This document shows, one piece after another, positions 1-14,503 of a stretch of DNA of 64,000 nucleotides. Made by a program: the position numbers and the translations under genes. The first letter of the stretch is position 1. The number at the start of each line of letters is the position of its first letter. The stretch comes from Stereum hirsutum FP-91666 SS1. Its lineage: Eukaryota; Basidiomycota; Agaricomycetes; Russulales; Stereaceae. The notes beneath the pieces were generated by a model, which was not told the origin of the DNA, made no database searches, and was given only the letters and a program-made list of their open reading frames with translations. The DNA lies in the NCBI RefSeq assembly GCF_000264905.1, contig NW_006763133.1:3109152-3173151 (forward strand), in the 5' to 3' direction.

Positions 1-2258
1 CGTCCGCCGTCGAGTCCTCAATCTCGAGCTTCTCGAGCGCACGGGCGAGCTCAGACTCAACCTGCGACTTAGCTCCACGCTTAAGCTTCATGCCGATCTC
101 GGGCGAGGTGATGGTGCCCTCGACTTGGTGGATGTAAGCCTCCAAGTCGGACTTGGCCTCGTGACGGGCAGAGAACTCCTTGTCGGCCTGCTTGAACTGC
201 TCAGCATCCTTGATCATCTGGTCAATCTCTGCCGATGAGAGACGGCCGACGGAGTTGGTGATGCCTGGAGAAAGTCGACATCGTCAGCACAGATGCGATT
301 GAGTATGGGCTAGAAAGAGACATACTGATGGAAGCCTTCCGGCCGGAAGCACGGTCCATAGCGGATACCTTCAAAAGACCGTTGGCATCGACCTCAAAGG
401 TGGTAACGAGCTCAGCCTGGCCACGGGGCATCGGTGGGATACCAGTGAGCTCGAACTCGCCGAGGAGACGGTTGTCGCGGCACTGGGTACGCTCACCCTC
501 GTAGCTGGAGAGGAGATGCCCATGAGTGTACGTCACATGCGCAGAGGATAGAGCGAACTTACACGGGGAAGGTGACCTGGGTCTGGTTGTCCTCAACGGT
601 CGTGAAAGTACGCGACTTGTTGGTGGGGATAGGGGTGTTCCTGGGCACGACGATACCGAAGACATCGCCCTGCATGGCAACACCGAGGGAGAGAGGAGCG
701 ACATCGAGAAGGAGGAGGTCCTGGGTCTTCTCGGAGGTCTGACCGGTCAAGACGGCGGCCTGAACAGCAGCACCGTAGGCGACAGCCTCGTCGGGGTTGA
801 TTGACTTGTTGAGCTGACGGCCACCGAAGAACTCAGAAACCAAAGCCTGGATCTTGGGAATACGGGTGGAGCCACCGACGAGGACGATGTCGTCGACCTT
901 CTCACGGGGCATCTTGGCGTCCTTCAAGACCTTCTCGACGGGCTCCATCGTGGACTTAAAGAGGGTGGCGTTGATCTCCTCGAAACGGGCACGGGAGATG
1001 TTGGCCGAGAAGTCCTCACCCTGTACGATATAACCCGTTAGATCGAATATTATTTGCACAACACGAACAGAGATGACGGACCTGGAAGAGCGAGTCAACC
1101 TCAACGGTAGTCTGAGCGACGGAAGAAAGCGTCCTCTTCGCACGCTCGCAAGCACTCCTCAATCTCCTGAGGGCACGAGCGTCGTCGGAGATGTCGAGCT
1201 TGGTCTTCTTCTTGAAGTCGTTCTTGAAGAAGTCAAGGAGGGCGTTATCGAAGTCCTCACCACCCAAATGGGTGTCACCAGCGGTGGCCTTGACGGCGAA
1301 GACACCACCGGTGATGTTAAGGAGGGAGACATCGAAAGTTCCACCACCGAGATCGAAGATGAGGACGTTGCGCTCGGTCTTGGATTGCGAGTCGAGACCG
1401 TAGGCGATGGCAGCGGCGGTGGGCTCGTTGATGATACGGAGAACATCGAGACCGGCGATGGCACCGGCGTCCTTGGTGGCAAGACGCTGGGAGTCGTTGA
1501 AGTAGGCGGGCACGCTGACGAATCCGTAATATCATCAACACGCGGCCCAGAAAAACGTTATAGGGGGGAACGCACGTAACGACGGCCTTCTTGACCTCCT
1601 TTCCGAGCTTGGCCTCAGAAATGTCCTTCATTTTGGTGAGAACCATGGCGGAGATCTCCTGGGGGCTGAAAGTCTTCTCGTCACCGAGGTACTCGACCTG
1701 GATCAGAGGAGAGCCGTCCTTCTCGACGACGGTGAAAGGCCAGTGGGTCATGTCCTACGAGCCAATACGAGTGACATAAATTGAATAGACCGATAAAAAT
1801 CTAAATCGACGGAATAAAAATACCTTCTTAACATCGGGGTCACTGATGGGCGGATTAATAAACATTGGTGTATAGCAATCAAAGCGAGGACTCACTCAAA
1901 GCGGCGACCGATGAGACGCTTGGCATCGAATACAGTGTTGCGAGGGTTCATGGCGGCCTGGTTTTTGGCAGCATCGCCGATCAAGCGCTCCTCGGCGGAG
2001 AAGGCGACGTAGGAGGGCGTGGTCCTGTTACCCTCTGCATTTCTGGCTCAGCACAGGCTACATTTTCAAAACAAAAAACAAAACTCACGGTCGTTGGCGA
2101 TGATCTCGACACGGTCGTTTTGCCACACTCCGACACAGCTACACGAGGAAAAGACGTCTAAGAACGGGCTAAGGGAGAGGTGTGCACTCCGCAACAACTC
2201 ACGAGTAGGTAGTTCCGAGATCGATACCGATAGCACCATCGAAGAGGTCGTCAGCCAT
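1..2258 (-). CDS. SSB1: Ribosome-associated Hsp70 (SSB family), 3' end cut by window
   Basis: Cytosolic Hsp70 chaperone that binds nascent chains at the ribosome with the RAC co-chaperone. The N-terminus reads [19 protein letters not shown], with the Hsp70 phosphate-1 signature; [10 protein letters not shown] and [10 protein letters not shown] follow in the nucleotide-binding domain, then the substrate-binding beta domain ([13 protein letters not shown]) and the start of the helical lid. It is assigned to SSB rather than SSA because of SSB-like stretches ([22 protein letters not shown], the KLKRG lid region). Nine exons join in frame: 2258-2203, 2138-2089, 2034-1896, 1842-1824, 1754-1576, 1514-1082, 1020-563, 504-326 and 264-1. 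One exon is only 19 nt. The C-terminus lies outside the window, so presence or absence of an EEVD tail cannot be judged. It is divergent from the uS2m gene. Confidence 0.95.
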
Positions 2259-2488
2259 TTTTGAGTAGAGAGGGGGAGAAGAAGGAGGGGAATGAACCGG
2301 TTTTTGGGTGGGATGGGAGGAGCAGGTAAAGGTCGTCCACAGCGAGCCGTCCTGAAAAAAATCGATGAACTGATGACTAAGCCCCACGCGCCCCAGGAGG
2401 GACCCCGGAGCTCTCAGCCGACTGGATCCCGGGGGCCCTCTTTCGCGCTCGTTCGCGGCGCAAAGAACAAGTCGTGCTTCAGCTCTCC
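2259..2488. promoter_or_regulatory. Shared divergent promoter SSB1 / uS2m
   Basis: A gap of 230 bp separates the two start codons, so both promoters and 5' UTRs must lie here. I saw no clear TATA box and no perfect heat-shock element array. Confidence 0.6.
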
Positions 2489-3503
2489 ATGTCCCTTCGG
2501 TCGCTGTCTGCGCTGTCGTCGGCGACGAGGCGTACTTGCTCGGCCTCATCATCATCGGCAGTCTTTAGACATGCATCCACATCAAAACGCGCGGTGACCA
2601 CCGCTGCTTCCCCCGAGGGTATGCGCCTCGAGACCCAGGAGGACTGGTCTGCCTTCCAAATTCGAAAAGCAGAGTACAGAATGCTCAGTACGTCTCTCTG
2701 AACCACAATGTCATACATATCTCTGACATGGCTCTACAGTTGACGAGTTCTCCCAATACGGCTCTTCTCAAACACGGGACAATACATGGCAACCACATCA
2801 TACCCTCCACCGACCACACAGTCCCAGCACCCTCACCCTCTCTGCCCTCGTCGCCTCTGGCGCTCACATGGGCCACTCTCGCGCCCTCATGAACCCCAAT
2901 TTCATCCCCTACGCTTACGGTACACGTGCTGGCATCACCATCATCGACCTCGAAAACACCATCGCTCTCCTTCGTCGTGCCGCATCTCTCGTCCGCGCTG
3001 TAACAGCCAACGGAGGTCGGGTCGTCTTTGTCGGCACACGACCAGATATCCGACCAGCCGTCCGCAAGGCTGCTGAGCGGATAGGCAAGCAGGCATACCA
3101 CGTCGGAGAAAAGTGGCTCCCTGGTACTCTCACCAACATGATCCAGACGTTTGGGGTGGAGACCGTAGAAGAGACTATCATCACGCCAGACCTCGTCGTT
3201 TTCCTCAATCCTCTCACGAACATGCACGCAATTCGCGAGTGCGCCATTCAGCACGTTCCGACCATCGGTATCGTTGATTCAAACGCGGATCCGAGGATTG
3301 TCATGTATCCTATCCCAGCCAACGACGAGAGCACGAGGGTCGCGGAGATTGTTGCGGGCGTATTGAGCGTTGCGGGTAGAGAGGGTGCTTTGCAGAACGC
3401 GGAGAGGGAGGCGAAGAAGGCTGAGCAGCAGGCTTACAAGGAGACGCGACGGAACCGTGACGCCAAGAGGCGTTCTCTCGGGATCGAGGATGATGACTTG
3501 TAG
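2489..3503 (+). CDS. MRP4: Mitochondrial ribosomal protein uS2m
   Basis: Small-subunit mitoribosomal protein of the bacterial S2 family. Two exons, 2489-2687 and 2740-3503, give about 320 aa. The N-terminal ~40 residues are Ser/Arg/Ala-rich and free of acidic residues (MSLRSLSALSSATRRTCS), a typical mitochondrial presequence. S2 hallmarks follow: SGAHMGHS, NPNFIPYAYGTRAGITIIDL, VVFVGTR, WLPGTLTN, PDLVVFLNP and PTIGIVDSNADP. The C-terminus is a charged helical tail rich in Glu, Lys and Arg, ending GIEDDDL. The ATG at 2489 is the first in the exon; an upstream in-frame GTG is not a credible eukaryotic start. It converges with TRP2, with only 45 bp between the stop codons. Confidence 0.95.
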
Positions 3504-3548
3504 ATACATTAACAATACATATAATTACTTTCCACGGGAGTCATCCCA

Positions 3549-5307
3549 TTATGGCGTCCGTCTAGCCTTAGTTTGTTGGAGATCATACCAATACTCTGCA
3601 ACGACAATAGTCAACGCCGGTAGTACATGTGGGAGAGATTACGGAGACTCACTTTCTGCGCCTTCGAGTGCACGGACGTTACCTTGCAGTTTATTGAGCG
3701 TCTCGACGTACTCGTCTTCCTCCACGCTGTCGTACACAATTCCACCTCCTGCCTGTAGGTATGCCACTCCATCCTTGAAGACCATAGTCCGGATAGCAAT
3801 GCATGTGTCCATCTCGTCGTTCGCAAAATCCCAACGTCCCACTGCGCCAGCATACACACCCCGACGCTCCTTCTCTAACCCATACACAAGCTCGATGGCC
3901 TTGATTTTTGGTGCTCCAGATACTGTCCCAGCCGGGAATATTGACCGGAAGGCATCAAATCTGAGATAATGAGATATGAGGACGCAACACCGGGGTGAGA
4001 AGGGTACATGTCGACGAACCTGTCCAGACCATCTCGCAGTACGCCCGAAACTTGCGAGGTCAGATGAATGACATGGCTGAACTTTTCCAGCTTCATTAGC
4101 TCGTCGACTTTGACCGTCTTCGGTTGGCAGACTCGGTTAACGTCATTCCGTGCGAGGTCGACGAGCATGATGTGTTCCGCTCGGTCCTTCTCGGACTTCT
4201 GAAGCTCTTCTCCCAGTAACCTATCCTCTAAACAGACAGAAATTAGCCCACGTCGGAGGGAATCAAGAAAGAGATCAATCTCACCTTCTGGTGTCTTTCC
4301 GCGTTTTGTCGTACCCGCAATGGCATGGTTGTAAACCTTTCGGCTCTCCACTTTACACAGCGTCTCTGGGCTAGCCCCGACGACCTGCAACCCGCCACAA
4401 TCGAGGTAAAACATGTACGGACTGGGGTTTACTTGCCTCAGATGTCGGTAGACATTGAACGGATGTAGCTGCGTTGGCCTTGCCAGTCTCTGCGATGGTA
4501 CAGCCTGGATGATATCTCCCGCCACAATCCTCTTCTTCAACGACGTCACGAAGCCCTCGTACCCCTCCTTTCCAACATTCGACTTTGACTCGTTCCCGAG
4601 CGTGATCGGAGGTTGATCCACCTCCGGCGTCGTCAGACTCGTAATCACACGAGCTAGCCTCTTCGCCTTCGCCACAGCAGTCTGGTAGATGAACGTGAGG
4701 TTGGACGCCCCTGCCGTCTCGGGACAAATGACGTGCGAGACGACTTTGACGTTCTGGTAGAGATGGTCGTAGATGAGGAGTGTGTCTGCGAGCATGAATA
4801 CTGCTTCGGGGATTTTGAGAGGGTCCGCTAGGTCGCGCTGTGTTTTAGGCTCGAAGTGCATGATCGAGTCGTAAGAGACGAAACCGATGGCACCGCCGGT
4901 GAAGGTTGGAACTTCGGGGATCTTGACATATTTGTAGACGGAGAGCTCGCGCTGGAGATGAGTCATGGGATCTCCTTTGATTTCTTCATTGGGTCCGATT
5001 TTGATGACTTTGAATGGGTCTGCGGGGAGAGTGTATGAGTGGCACTGACCGGGATGAGTCATGCGAGTGGATGGGACATGCCAGCGCCGATGAAACTGTA
5101 CCGAGCGACGTTTTCGCCAGATATTACGGACTCTAGTAGAAAACTGTACTTTGAGTCCTTCGCTATCCGAAGGTAGGCCATGACCGGGGTCAGGAGCTCT
5201 GCGGGGAGCTGGACATAGACCGGAACGCAATTCCCCTGTTTCTCATGGAGGATGATGCGCTCGACGGTCTCGAGAGGCGGAAAAGCTGGGAGTCGCTGGA
5301 CGGACAT
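3549..5307 (-). CDS. TRP2: Anthranilate synthase component I
   Basis: Converts chorismate and glutamine-derived ammonia to anthranilate, the first committed step of tryptophan synthesis. Five exons: 5307-5082, 5019-4285, 4227-4020, 3960-3653 and 3595-3549. The N-terminal regulatory region contains the LLES motif (YSFLLESV), the Trp feedback site in this family. The chorismate-binding domain shows [60 protein letters not shown] and [13 protein letters not shown]. Intron 1 must use a GC donor (gcatgt) to give the conserved FIGADPF junction. The last exon encodes only the tail [14 protein letters not shown]. It is divergent from SHQ1. Confidence 0.95.
5020..5081 (-). promoter_or_regulatory. GC-AG intron of TRP2 carrying a Gcn4-type site
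   Basis: The 62-nt intron begins gcatgt and ends gcag. Plus-strand positions 5054-5062 read ATGAGTCAT, the exact 9-bp palindromic consensus for Gcn4/CPC1 general amino-acid control factors. No such site was seen in the TRP2/SHQ1 intergenic promoter. Confidence 0.6.
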
Positions 5308-5577
5308 GAAGGTTCAAAGCGGGAAGAACGAAAGACTGTGGGTGTGGAAATGAAAAGTACCTGGGTATCCATTATGTACTAGTGTTTTCGCTGCTGCTTC
5401 GTGTTCGCAGGGGTCGCGGTCTCGGTGAACGCTTGCTTTCGTTCCTGCTTTCGAGATTTCATATATATTATCGCCCATTTTACCCGCACCGCCACATCCT
5501 CGGTAACCAAGTTCGCAGATCTTATCTCGACCCGGCTCCCCGGCGTCTTCTCTTCCTCGAAACACCATCATCCAGAC
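5308..5577. promoter_or_regulatory. Shared divergent promoter TRP2 / SHQ1
   Basis: 270 bp between start codons. An AT-rich element, catatatatt, lies near 5459-5468; otherwise no recognised motif. Confidence 0.5.
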
Positions 5578-7441
5578 ATGATCACCCCGCGCTTTTCGTG
5601 CGCGCAGACCGACGATGCTGTGGTCATATCCATCTACTGCCCCTCTGTTCGCGTATGTCGCCTCTGCGTCTCACTTGACCAGGCGCTGACGGAACTGCCA
5701 GGCCTCCGAAGTAGAAATTCATGTCGATGAGAACATTTTCTCTGTGCACATAGCACCATACTTTCTCCGGCTCAATCTACCGCACAACGTCCTAGAAGAC
5801 GACGCTTCAGGAGCCAAATATGACCCTGGCTCAGGTTATCTGACCGTGACTCTGACTAAAGAAAATAAAGGACAAGACTTTCCTGATCTCGACATGTTGG
5901 CGAGACTGTTAGCGCCGCGACCCTCACAGGTGGTCCAGCCTTCCATCGAAGTCCTTTCATCACAGGATGATACAAATGGAGACGATCAAGAGCTGGTTGA
6001 TCAGGCAGAAAGTCTGACGCTCGAAGAGAAAGAACTCACTTCCGAACAGCGTGAAATCCTCAAAGGTATGCACCCTCCATTCTCAATCACGATTTCTGGA
6101 CGGCATAGTCCTGATATATGTGCTGCGTTATAGCCGCTGAGAATGACTGGCAGCTCCCGCAGACCGTCCCAGAGCCGATAGCTGATCTTCATATGACTCT
6201 GGAGAAACGTTACGGCTTTCTGGACATGTACACCGGTTACTTTAGACACGTCACGACGACGGAGAATGAAGTCAATGAGCTCGGTGCGGACGCGGAAACA
6301 CTTACTGTGTCCGAACGTCAGAAGCGTCGCATCGCGCATGAGGATGAGAAATGGGATGAAGAGCATTACATGTCGGTCCTTCTTAACTATGCTCAGAGTA
6401 CCGAAACTCACTCTATAGAGCAGGGCGGACTTTGCAGACAACGAATACATCGCGGAGCTCATCTCTTGGGAACACCCCCACCTCGCCGCACCCGCTGTGG
6501 CACCATTCACCGAGGCTGAAAATATGACCATGCTTCAGCTCCCTCAGAAAGAGTGTGAGCGAACTCAGTTCCTTCCTTACTCTAGTTTAGCCCCTATCTC
6601 ATCTTACGCCACCCACCGCAGATCTGGCCACACCGGCCCAAACACATTCTCTCTACTTGACGCTCGTCACCCTCCTCTTCTCGTACGCATACGACGCCCG
6701 AACAACACAACACGATCCCACGCCCGAAAGCGCCTGGACGATCTCAGTCCTTACACCCTATTTTTCCGCCCTTGACCCTCCGCCATACCGGACTCCCGTC
6801 CATCCGACAACTCCAGAACATATTCCACACATCGTTCCGCATCACGCTACCACAAGCAGTGACATCGACTTCATCATCGCTAGTGCATCGAAACCCAACG
6901 TAACGAGGGCGTCCTCGTACCCTTCGGTCCAGTCGTTCCCGCCGTCTGTCCTCTCGAACGCATTGATACCGTCGTACCGTCGCTCGCTCGCCTTTCCCTT
7001 ACACCGTTCTTGGCTTCTCGCTGAACGTTGTCGTCAAGATGTAGCGGGATTCTTACAGCGCGGAACTCATGCAGTATTGCGCTCTCTCCTCGAGATACGT
7101 GCCATCCTGGACAAACATGAAGTATACTACGTATACTCGCGGATCTGGGTCGACGACCTCTGTACATGGGTGGCGCGATACACAACGTAAGTTCATCTTT
7201 CGCTCTTGATAATTCGTGATTCATTTCCTGACGAGAGTTCGCGTGTCTGCTATGTTTCAGTAACGAGAAATTGAGCGAGTTGGGCAAAGCGCTCAGTGAG
7301 TTGAAGATTGAGAAGGCTATGACGGGATGGGATCTCGAGGCGCTGGAGGAGGCGGTCTGGGCGACACAGCAGAGGGTGGGTGATAGCGATGATGAGTCGG
7401 AGGACGAGGTGGAGAGGATGACGCCGGCTCAGCTCGCTTGA
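5578..7441 (+). CDS. SHQ1: H/ACA snoRNP assembly factor SHQ1
   Basis: Chaperone of dyskerin/Cbf5 during biogenesis of H/ACA RNPs. Six exons (5578-5652, 5702-6065, 6134-6371, 6424-6554, 6622-7186, 7261-7441) join in frame to 517 aa, close to yeast Shq1. The N-terminal CS/p23-like domain starts MITPRFSCAQTDDAVVISIY and includes VHIAPYFLRLNLP. The C-terminal SHQ1 domain contains EKRYGFLDMYTGYF, FSYAYDARTT, ESAWTI, HRSWLLAERC and the diagnostic AVLRSLLEIRAILDKHEVYY followed by IWVDDLCTWV. Two splice sites needed choosing: the acceptor at 6423 and the GTGAGC donor at 6555 restore MADFADNEYI and QKEYLATP. The tail is acidic. Confidence 0.93.
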
Positions 7442-7648
7442 TTGATGTTGACGAAGTCCAACAAATGTAACAACATGGAGACGTATTGGTCAGTCTCATT
7501 GTAGTTCTGTCGCTCGTACGGACTTGCGTAAAAAGATATATGTATGATTATGTATGCAGCTTTCGAAGCAAATATCGGGCAGTAACAAATAAGGATTAAA
7601 AAAATGGCAATTATACGAGATACAAGAAGAAACCAAGGGAATCGCAGA

Positions 7649-9229
7649 TCAGCACGCAGCCCCCTCGTTCGTCACCGGCAAGAATATCCTCGACAATTTT
7701 CTACTCAATCCAGACTTCTCCTTCCCCGTTGTCAACGTTTCCTCCCTAGCCCCCCACGTCTTGAACTTGAACATCGTCGATGGTGAGCCGTCCTGCGTTT
7801 GTGCATAGGGGAGCCCGGGAGAGAGAGAGTCGGTCGACATAGCCGAGACTTTGTTGAAGACGGGCATAGCGAGTGTCGGGAGACCAAGCAGCGCAGAGGC
7901 CATCCGACGGGGCTTCAGAGTTGACGAATTCGAAGCGTCGAGATTATCGCGAGTGAGCGGTTGAGGACTTTGCAGCATCGACTGCGACGACATCGCGGAA
8001 ATGAATCGAGGTCGAACGGTGGCCTCTGGGTGCGCCGACTTGGGTTTGAGGACGACAGCAGGAGCATGAGGATCCTTGTTGCGCCGTGAACCGTCCAACC
8101 CAGTGAACATGGACCGAATGCGCCTCAGAGTGCTGACTTGCTCGGTTGGAGGAGTAATGATTGTGGCGGACACAACCGGCTTGAGCTGGGCTTCCGCCTG
8201 TTTGAGATGTAAACGGAATGCCTTTTCCCTCGCCCTCGGGGATGCCTTCAGGATCTCCTTTTCGGTCAAGAAGAACGTCTTGACCTTCTCGACGTCCCCT
8301 CTGATCTCCTTCAATGACGGACGCATCTTGACCTGGGGGTGTAGGATTTTTCGGATGAGGTCGTTTGCTTCGACAGACATGGGGTAACAGTGTAGGAAGA
8401 TGCCTGGGTCGCCGAGGAAGAGACGATAGTTCCCGTCGATGTAGGGTATCGCGAAGCGCCAGGGATCACAGCCGATGATCATGTTCACGAGAATCAATCC
8501 TAGCGCATAAATGTCGTTTGCCTGGTGGACGTATGGCTTGGCCACTACGCGAAGTTCCCCGGACTTTTTTCCTTGGACGACCTGGATAGCATCTGTTACC
8601 GGCATGCACGACCGACTGCTTTAGTAAAATGACCCCCACAACGAAAATGAGAATGAACACTGACTCGGGCTCTTATAGCACGGTGTTCCAGCATACTCGT
8701 CGCTCGACTTCCTCTTGGTCGCGATGCCGAAATCCGTCAGCCAAACCCTCGCCCCATCCAGCGAAACCAAGAAATTATCCGGTTTCAGATCGCGATGAAA
8801 TATTCCCCGTGCATGACACGCATCCACCGAGTCCAAAGCCCCAATGAACGCCGCCTTCAACAGCTCGTCCCTCCTATAATATATCGCCCTCTTCTCGATC
8901 GCCGCCTGCAAGTCCCCACTCTGACAAAGATCCATGAGGACAAATATAAATTTGTTTTCCTCGATAACGCGGTGGATCGTGCAGATATTGGGATCATCGG
9001 AGACCTCGCAGTGGTATTCGATCTCCGAGTTCCAGGAGTCGTCGCTCGGCGAGGTTTTTTTGAGGGCCTTGACGGCGTATTCGGTGTATGGATGGTGAGT
9101 CTCGCGAGCGTGATAAACGGAGCCGAAGGTGCCACAGCCTAGAAGGTGGGTGAGGATGATCTTCCCGTTGTCGATCTTGCGGTTGGCGAGGCCACGATCC
9201 GGTGTGACATGATGAGCAGAGCTAGACAT
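7649..9229 (-). CDS. Ran1-like serine/threonine protein kinase
   Basis: Protein kinase of roughly 500 aa. Exon 1 carries the catalytic core: a glycine loop LGCGTFGSVY, the Lys of YAVKALKK, the catalytic loop FHRDLKPDN, the DFG motif LTDFGIATK and the activation segment GTPCYKSP. Exon 2 carries the C-lobe (NDIYALGLILVNMIIGCDPW, then a conserved RPS) and a Ser/Pro-rich tail ending EGAAC. The ANDIYALGLILVN...DPW signature resembles the Ran1/Pat1-Vhs1-Sks1 group. The intron between about 8610 and 8690 is uncertain: the obvious donor yields KSPSH, not the expected SPE, so either the APE glutamate is changed or the true junction differs. The substrate is unknown. Confidence 0.8.
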
Positions 9230-9419
9230 GGGAGGTATTGGACTAGCAGGTGGATGGAGGTATAGTGGTAGCAGGCAGAGAAGCGGAGGTAGTAATAGAA
9301 GTGGTTGAGAAATGGGAGGGGTGGGAGAGGTGGGAGGGATGGAGTCGTAGACCCATGCATCGTAGAACTTGAATGCAGACTCACAACGAGCCCGCTAGGC
9401 TAGGAATATGTCTTAAGTC

Positions 9420-9760
9420 TCATACGAAATCCGAGACGAGTTTGAACTGAGAATATACTTCCGAGACATTGCGATGTTTGACTTCAGTGCAGGACTTAGT
9501 CGCGTCCGTGTGGTTTCTTGAAACTACCTGTACCTCATAGATAGTTGTCAGTGAAAGCCCTAGCAAAGACAGAATGAATACACGCACAAGTTTGCCACGT
9601 CTCGTACTATGCCAGAACTCAAACATCTGAAACAGAAATCGAGGTCGTAAAGACGGTTAGATAGGACCTTCCTTCAAGTTCTATTGACTCGCAGTATATC
9701 ACTGAATATAGCCCTTCATGAAACTGCTCGAGCAATTTATAGCGTATCATCGACAACGAA
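9420..9760 (-). pseudogene. Possible remnant of a small membrane protein gene
   Basis: Two overlapping short frames on the minus strand have hydrophobic helices (MLWILTTVFSLSMI; VRVFILSLLGLSLTTIYE). They are linked by plausible splice sites: an acceptor tttcag before 9626, a donor gtacag near 9530 and an acceptor ctcag near 9446 leading to a stop. No full-length gene can be assembled and no family is recognised with certainty. It may be noise or the 3' end of a decayed transmembrane gene. Confidence 0.2.
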
Positions 9761-9877
9761 AAGACGGTGGTCAAGATCCATAACATCCCATTAGTTTTAA
9801 GATGCTCTACATGAATACAAATGGGTGGTGTATAAAAATCTGAGTGTTGTAACAGTCATTAGTCCATGTCTTCCTCA

Positions 9878-13514
<3,637 letters not shown>

Positions 13515-14503
13515 GGCCAGTGCTTTGCAGAGACGAAGACCAAGGCGCGAACTTGTATACTCGCGGAACCGGGGCTGTTTTCCTGCGCACGTGCGAGTCG
13601 CTGACGTGGCCGATTGACCTGTGGGGAATTTGCTAGAAATTTACAAACCCAGCGCTATCGCACCCTGGGTCCGTTCCAAACGGTCGTGAGCGGGACATGG
13701 GAAATAACGAGCCCATGGATGAGAAGATCAGAGTGTAAGTACTTTCAATGCGTAAGTTACGCCCTAGACCAAAGCTTCCAGCCGCCAACGTCGTGCAATC
13801 ACGCGAGTTTCTGTCGCCTTCACCGCAGGCATTTGCCGAGCGCACTTGTTTTATTTATATATACTCGAACAGTCAGGACGACAAATTGTGAACGGTCTTT
13901 GAGTAATGAGAGATGTATTTTAAGAAAAGCGAACTGGGGAACTGGGGAGCTTGAGGGGTCGGAACACGATGAAGATTCACATAAGGCTCAGGATTTTCAG
14001 CGACGGAGGAAGTCAGCTCTTACCCACAGTAGCTCAGAATAGAAACTAGGATTCTCACATTCAGGCGAATCATTAGAATGAAGTCATTATCAGCAGGATG
14101 AGAATGCAAAGAGGAACTCTAGTGTATTAAGCTACAAGGAGAGCGACGAGTGGCATGAACAGACAGGTGTGCACAACTGGACGATCAGAGATGGAGAGAA
14201 ACTAAAAAACAGAGAACCTGAAGTCAAAAAGGCGAGGTGTGAAATGTAGAGACATCGATGGTGAGGATGGTACGAAATGTACAATGCCTGATTCGCCCAA
14301 CGGTCTGCGGTCCTCCCATCACGATTCTGCGTTGAAGAGAAGACCATACCGACCCAAAGGAGCTCAGACTACACCGTGAGCAAAGCATCCATACTTACAG
14401 ACGTACCATCCTATCCGTCCCAAGCTTAGCGCATAAAACGTCCACGTAGAAAGATACTAAAATTACACCACATCCCACACCGGCATCTGTAGACGTCAAT
14501 CGC
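13515..14503. other. Intergenic region, SERCA 5' side to SIP5 3' side
   Basis: Contains the SERCA promoter and the 3' flank of SIP5. No coding frame with family features, repeat or RNA gene was recognised. Confidence 0.5.

Noticed and set aside
6372..6418. Acceptor ctatag in SHQ1 intron 3
   Set aside because: Gives the wrong phase; the next AG (6423) restores MADFADNEYI.
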